A program made the translations under genes and the position numbers. From contig NZ_JAHLQK010000001.1 of NCBI RefSeq assembly GCF_018919215.1, positions 838,430 to 902,429 on the forward strand: DNA of 64,000 nucleotides, in the 5' to 3' direction. The stretch's first letter is position 1. Every line of letters begins with the position of its first letter. The DNA is from Alkaliphilus flagellatus (GTDB lineage Bacteria > Bacillota > Clostridia > Peptostreptococcales > Natronincolaceae). Below the pieces are notes generated by a model that was not told where the DNA came from, ran no database searches, and saw nothing but the letters and a program-made list of their open reading frames with translations. This document shows positions 61,921 to 64,000 of this stretch, piece after piece.

Positions 61921-63669
61921 CTACTCGTTATATATTTTTTCCTCAAGTAACTGTTTTTGATAAAATTCATAATACAAACCTTTGCTCTGCAATAGCTGAA
62001 GATGGTTGCCTTTTTCAACAATTTTGCCTTCATCTAATACTATGATTTCATTACAATCTTTAATAGTGGATATTCTATGAGCAATAAGTATTGTTGTTTT
62101 GTTTTTCATTTCATCTTTAAGACCTTGGAGAATCTTCTCTTCTGTATCCGTATCTACAGCCGATAGAGAGTCATCAAAAATTAATATTTGAGGCTTCTTA
62201 ATTAGCGCCCTAGCTATGGATGTTCTTTGTTTTTGACCACCTGAAAGCGTCACACCTCTTTCTCCCACAAAGGTTTCGTATCCATTAGTAAAGTCTATAA
62301 TATTTTCATGAACTTCAGCAATCCTTGCTACATTTTCAACCTCATCCATAGAAAAGTTATCTACACCAAAGGCTATATTTTCTGCAATTGTAGTTGAAAA
62401 TAAAAAGCTGTCTTGGTCAACGTACCCGATATTATCTCGTAAAAACTTTAGTTTGATTTTGTCTATATTATGATTGTCTAAAGAAATTGTCCCTTCTTCT
62501 ATATCATAAAGCCTTAAAAGTAGATTAATAATTGTTGTTTTTCCACTACCTGTTTTCCCTATAATGCCTAAGCTACTACCTGATGGTATGTATACAGAAA
62601 AGTTTTCTAAGGCATTGTAGTCGCTATTAGGATATTTAAAAGTAACATTATCAAATACAATATCCCCTTTAAAATTATCAAGATCAATTGCATCTGGTGC
62701 ATCTACTATTTCTGGTTCCACATCCAAAATGTTATTTATTCTTTCCATAGATGCAGCCCCTCTTTGGAGCATATTAATTACCCATCCTATAGCCATCATT
62801 GGCCAAACAAGCAAAGATAAATAACTATTGAAGGCAACAAAGTCACCTAGGGATATTTGTCCGTATATTACTAATGTGCTTCCGTAAAAAATAGCGATTA
62901 AAAAACTAAGAGATGCCATTAATTGAATAAAAGGATGAAACATTCCAAATAACTTTACTAAAGTCATGTTTTTATTGAATAAAAACCTATTTTTATCACT
63001 AAACTTCTTAACTTCGGCTTCTTCTTGAACAAAAGATTTTATTACTCTTATTCCAGCAAAGTTTTCCTGTACAGTATCAGTTAAAGCTGAAAAAGCTTCT
63101 TGAACAGATTTAAATCTAGCATTTATTTTCTTACCAAACTTGCCTATGGCATATGCTAAAAATGGCAGAGGTATTAATGCAAAAAAAGTCAAACGTAGAT
63201 CTGTAGTAGTAGACATCATAGAGATAGCTATTGCAGTCATAAATATTGCATCTGTCATCATTACTACTCCAGGACCCAAAGCCATTCGTATTGCATTTAT
63301 ATCGTTAGTAGCATGAGCCATTAAGTCACCTGTTTTATGTGTATTATAATAGTTGGTAGAAAGAGATTGGAGATGAGTAAATAGCTTATTTCTAAGCTCA
63401 TATTCTAACCTTCTTGAGACACCAATAATGTACATTCTCCACAAAAATCGAAAAAATGCAATACCGATTCCTATTGCAATAATATAAAGTCCGTAACGTA
63501 ATAAACCTTCGCGGGTTAAATGACCCGAGGAAACATCATCAGTAAATCTTCGTAGTACTTCTGGTACAAGTAATTGAAGTACGTCTACAATTAAAAGCCA
63601 AAGTACTCCTAATATATAGGACCATTTGTTTTTAATCAAAAAATCTTTCAATCGTTTAAAGTGCTTCAC
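61921..63669 (-). CDS. Heterodimeric ABC exporter half, small subunit (BmrC/YheI-like)
   Basis: 582 residues from a GTG at 63669 (GAGAGG 8 bases upstream; a GTG at 63678 lies in the ribosome site). Six membrane helices and an NBD with Walker A GKTGSGKTT, signature LSGGQKQR and a Walker B that ends in Asp instead of Glu (ILIFDDSLSAVD). This leaves its composite site degenerate, as in BmrC. With the downstream large subunit it should form one asymmetric pump. No attenuator like that of bmrCD was seen in the leader. Confidence 0.92.
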   Translation of the reverse strand: MKHFKRLKDFLIKNKWSYILGVLWLLIVDVLQLLVPEVLRRFTDDVSSGHLTREGLLRYGLYIIAIGIGIAFFRFLWRMYIIGVSRRLEYELRNKLFTHLQSLSTNYYNTHKTGDLMAHATNDINAIRMALGPGVVMMTDAIFMTAIAISMMSTTTDLRLTFFALIPLPFLAYAIGKFGKKINARFKSVQEAFSALTDTVQENFAGIRVIKSFVQEEAEVKKFSDKNRFLFNKNMTLVKLFGMFHPFIQLMASLSFLIAIFYGSTLVIYGQISLGDFVAFNSYLSLLVWPMMAIGWVINMLQRGAASMERINNILDVEPEIVDAPDAIDLDNFKGDIVFDNVTFKYPNSDYNALENFSVYIPSGSSLGIIGKTGSGKTTIINLLLRLYDIEEGTISLDNHNIDKIKLKFLRDNIGYVDQDSFLFSTTIAENIAFGVDNFSMDEVENVARIAEVHENIIDFTNGYETFVGERGVTLSGGQKQRTSIARALIKKPQILIFDDSLSAVDTDTEEKILQGLKDEMKNKTTILIAHRISTIKDCNEIIVLDEGKIVEKGNHLQLLQSKGLYYEFYQKQLLEEKIYNE

Positions 63670-63834
63670 TGTTTTCACCTCTCAAGATATTTTGCCACAC
63701 TAAACGTTTTATTCTATAAAATTCAAAAAATTCCTTTAATATAATGAAATCTTATTCTTAATTATTTTAGTATAACCAAAATACTTTAGGCAACAATAAA
63801 CAAAGATTGATTTTAGTGTTAATGAGGTGTTTAT

Positions 63835-64000
63835 ATGGAAGCAAGAAATAATAGTAAAAAAAATAGAGTTCTGTCAGTTAAAAATCCAGGACAATGCATT
63901 GGGTGTTATTCCTGTATGATAGCTTGTGCTACAGGGGTACATAAAAATTTTTCATTGGATAAAAGCGCCATTCTAATAAAAACTAGTGGAGGATACCAAG
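63835..64000 (+). CDS. Ferredoxin-type subunit, 5' part (runs off window)
   Basis: 55 codons are visible from an ATG preceded by GAGGTG. After a basic start comes CIGCYSCMIACAT, the first [4Fe-4S] motif, then KNFSLDKSAILIKTSGG. This resembles the small multi-cluster ferredoxin often encoded beside aldehyde ferredoxin oxidoreductase (inference from family knowledge). That would agree with the MoeA pair and MOSC gene 8-11 kb upstream. Confidence 0.85.
   Translation, partial: MEARNNSKKNRVLSVKNPGQCIGCYSCMIACATGVHKNFSLDKSAILIKTSGGYQ

Overview
The window looks like the chromosome of a low-GC, anaerobic, endospore-forming Firmicute of class Clostridia, perhaps near Alkaliphilus, Tissierella or Natronincola (inference from gene content, not from a search). 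Pointers are the AT-rich DNA, strong AGGAGG-type ribosome sites with many TTG and GTG starts, indolepyruvate:ferredoxin oxidoreductase, SleB-type and SpoVB-type sporulation proteins, ferredoxin and Mo/W-cofactor enzymes, a Na+-NQR-like complex and a c-di-GMP riboswitch. No prophage, CRISPR array or intact insertion sequence was seen, and most of the window is ordinary chromosome.

Layout. 0-8 kb: end of a SNF2 helicase, iorAB, a membrane-stress group (PspC protein, LiaF-like protein, NfeD protein, flotillin) and tRNA-Thr. 8-12 kb: small genes, a broken acetyltransferase, and ybaK. 12-16 kb: a c-di-GMP-I riboswitch ahead of an unusual ketoacyl synthase III-like gene and a chemoreceptor, then a ComEC-like lipoprotein with a DUF3006 protein. 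16-24 kb: BlaR/BlaI pair with a double operator, PhnA, phosphatase, SagB-type oxidoreductase, Xaa-Pro aminopeptidase, MBL hydrolase and YusW lipoprotein. 24-31 kb: DNA glycosylase, FMN alpha-hydroxyacid enzyme, polysaccharide deacetylase, LysM-SleB hydrolase and asd-dapA-dapB. 31-35 kb, minus strand: nqrBCDEF without nqrA. 35-41 kb: tRNA-Val, a cation:dicarboxylate-type symporter, PepF and unknowns. 41-45 kb: a soluble-type molybdopterin oxidoreductase operon (four-cluster ferredoxin, Tat catalytic subunit, TorD chaperone). 45-52 kb: nadK, a pseudouridine synthase, MATE pump, nucleoid-associated protein and FtsH. 52-56 kb: 6S RNA, two moeA-type genes and a MOSC protein. 56-64 kb: spoVB, a degenerate GGDEF protein with a ribbon-helix-helix-like tail, a small Cys-rich protein, a heterodimeric ABC exporter, and the start of a ferredoxin gene.

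How genes fit together. The MoeA and MOSC genes probably supply cofactor to the molybdopterin operon, and perhaps to an aldehyde ferredoxin oxidoreductase suggested by the ferredoxin at the right edge. The NQR-like complex is a candidate sodium pump. c-di-GMP appears twice, as the riboswitch and as the GGDEF-like protein.

The observations most worth following are: the NQR operon lacking its A subunit, with a short NqrB; the GGDEF/RHH-like fusion; the c-di-GMP switch in front of a KAS III-like enzyme that has lost its catalytic His; a 53-bp pair of IS3-type ends sitting in the loop of a terminator; and a four-copy dispersed repeat that always follows a terminator hairpin.
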